Source: an uncultured Eubacteriales bacterium (GTDB lineage: Bacteria; Bacillota; Clostridia; Christensenellales; Borkfalkiaceae). Taken from it: a DNA stretch of 24,069 bases. The position numbers were made by a program, and so were the translations under genes. The stretch spans positions 1-24,069 of the forward strand of contig URMT01000017.1 in assembly GCA_900549005.1 (NCBI GenBank), written 5' to 3'. Positions 23,013 to 24,069 of the stretch are shown here, piece by piece (the stretch's first letter is position 1; the number at the start of each line of letters is the position of its first letter). The notes under the pieces were generated by a model. It did no database searches. It was not told the DNA's origin and worked only from the letters and a program-made list of their open reading frames with translations.

Positions 23013-23852
23013 TTAAATTTCTATTTCGCCGGTAAAGACGAGCGTGGCAGCGCCCTCCATAAACACCGTTTCGTCGGTGTAGGTTATGCGGAGTTCCCCG
23101 CCGAGAAGAAATACCGAAATTTCTGAATTCTTGTCGCAATACCCGTTGAGCACCGCCGCCACCGCCGAGGCGCACGCGCCCGTGCCGCAGGCAAGCGTTT
23201 CGCCGCTGCCGCGCTCCCACACGCGCATTTTGAGTCTGCCACGGTCAATTACGCGCACGAATTCGGTGTTCACCCTCTCGGGGAAGGCGGTATGCCGCTC
23301 GAACAGCGGGCCGTAGTGTTCCAGCCCGACCGTGTCGGGGTCCTCGAACACCACGCAGTGCGGGTTGCCCATAGAAACGAGCGTGGCTCCGAAAGTCTTT
23401 CCGCCCACTTCAATCGGAGCGTTCACGACTTTTTCGCCGCGGTAAGTGCTGGGTATCTTTTCACCGTCCAAAACGGGCGCGCCCATATCTACCTTGGCAG
23501 AGCAGACTTTGCCGTCCGCCCCGATATTGAGCGAAAGCGTTTTTATGCCCGAAAGCGTCTCTATTTTAACGCTGTCGCCCTTTACGTAGCCCAAATCGTG
23601 CGCGAGTTTGCCCACGCAGCGTATGCCGTTGCCGCACATCTTGCCCTCGGAACCGTCGAGGTTGAACATACGCATACGGCAGTCTGCCACGTCTGAGGGG
23701 CAAAGAAGTATTACGCCGTCGCCGCCTATTCCGAAGTGGCGGTCAGAAAGCCTTATTGCAAGTTCTTCGGGGTTATCTATCGGCTCGTGCATACAGTCGA
23801 AGTATATATAATCGTTGCCGATGCCCTGCATCTTGTAAAATTTTCTAAGCAT
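23013..23852 (-). CDS. dapF: Diaminopimelate epimerase
   Basis: Cofactor-free racemase that turns LL-diaminopimelate into meso-diaminopimelate for peptidoglycan and lysine. It has 279 residues from ATG 23852. The frame extends upstream to 23918, but family sequence starts at MLRKFYKMQGIGNDYIYFD and AGAGAG, a usable SD, precedes 23852. The two catalytic cysteines are Cys-73 in KMCGNGIRC and Cys-222 in LACGTGACAS. Other family motifs are GIGGDGVILL (41-50), MFNLDGSEG (62-70) and MGNPHCV (161-167). It follows DapL in the aminotransferase pathway. It is monocistronic by context, ending at strong hairpins, with repeat copy C about 120 bases upstream. Confidence 0.96.
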   Translation of the reverse strand: MLRKFYKMQGIGNDYIYFDCMHEPIDNPEELAIRLSDRHFGIGGDGVILLCPSDVADCRMRMFNLDGSEGKMCGNGIRCVGKLAHDLGYVKGDSVKIETLSGIKTLSLNIGADGKVCSAKVDMGAPVLDGEKIPSTYRGEKVVNAPIEVGGKTFGATLVSMGNPHCVVFEDPDTVGLEHYGPLFERHTAFPERVNTEFVRVIDRGRLKMRVWERGSGETLACGTGACASAVAAVLNGYCDKNSEISVFLLGGELRITYTDETVFMEGAATLVFTGEIEI

Positions 23853-23971
23853 AAAAATCTCTCTCAAAGGCCGCGTGATTTGCGGCGAAATATAAATCGG
23901 CGCGGCAATATGCCGCAATTAACAGCGCAGCTCTCGCCCGCGATATTTTGAAATAATCAAAGTGCGCAAGC

Positions 23972-24069
23972 AGGGGTCTCGGCTGCAATAAGGTAAACAA
24001 CTTGCAGCCTCGGTCACCGCAAACGCCTTCATATGCGTTTGCTCATCTCATTTCGCCACGCACAACGGG
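23972..24069 (+). repeat. Modular intergenic repeat, copy C (cut by window edge)
   Basis: AGGGGTCTC (23972-23980) leads into a head hairpin with an 8-bp stem GGCTGCAA/TTGCAGCC (23981-23988 with 24002-24009) and a 13-nt loop holding GGTAAAC. Then come CTCGGTCACCGC (24009-24020), a hairpin GCAAACGC/GCGTTTGC (24019-24026 with 24035-24042) and the linker TCATCTC (24043-24049). The stem sequence differs from copies A and B, but pairing is intact. It lies upstream of dapF in antisense orientation, as copy B does to smc, and runs off the window. Confidence 0.7.

Overview
The window looks like a chromosomal segment of an anaerobic Firmicute of the class Clostridia. Protein-coding genes fill most of it. 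Three things point that way: a SpoIIE sporulation phosphatase, the LL-diaminopimelate aminotransferase (DapL) version of lysine/meso-DAP synthesis, and the plsX-rnc-smc gene order. Genes are GC-rich with GC-ending codons, gaps are AT-richer, and most starts have Shine-Dalgarno (SD) sequences. There is no rRNA, tRNA, CRISPR array, transposase or phage gene. I cannot name the genus.

Layout. 1-5670 (minus strand) is plsX-rnc-smc, joining membrane phospholipid synthesis, RNA processing and chromosome organisation. rnc starts one base after plsX stops; smc lies 291 bp further on, behind a gap full of hairpins. 5671-6164 is a 494 bp gap of inverted repeats with no credible gene. asnS (minus) follows, with its own promoter. 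7727-10820 (minus) is a compact recF - PHP phosphoesterase - vanW operon whose genes overlap by 4 bases each. dnaA (plus) is divergent from recF and is followed by mnmG and spoIIE on the same strand. Past a bidirectional terminator come malQ, dapL and pyrG on minus, a small tandem-HTH regulator on plus, and dapF on minus.

By function, the window covers replication and repair (dnaA, recF, smc), translation (asnS, mnmG, rnc), envelope and precursor synthesis (plsX, dapL, dapF, vanW, pyrG), glucan metabolism (malQ) and sporulation (spoIIE). dnaA lacks its usual neighbour dnaN, and recF has left the dnaA-dnaN-recF order.

The most unusual content is between the genes. A modular repeat family occurs three times (1-103, 3724-3951, 23972-24069). 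Copies share short boxes (AGGG, TCTCG, CTCGGTCACCGC) and a head hairpin whose stem sequence differs between copies while pairing is kept. Copies A and B bracket smc in opposite orientation and point outward. Copy B ends in four hairpins separated by TCATCTC-like linkers. Other intergenic signals are an ATATGC...CAAT motif that recurs in gaps, a near-perfect palindrome before mnmG, and a possible autoregulatory palindrome before the HTH gene. The RNase III carries Ser at a normally acidic active-site position.
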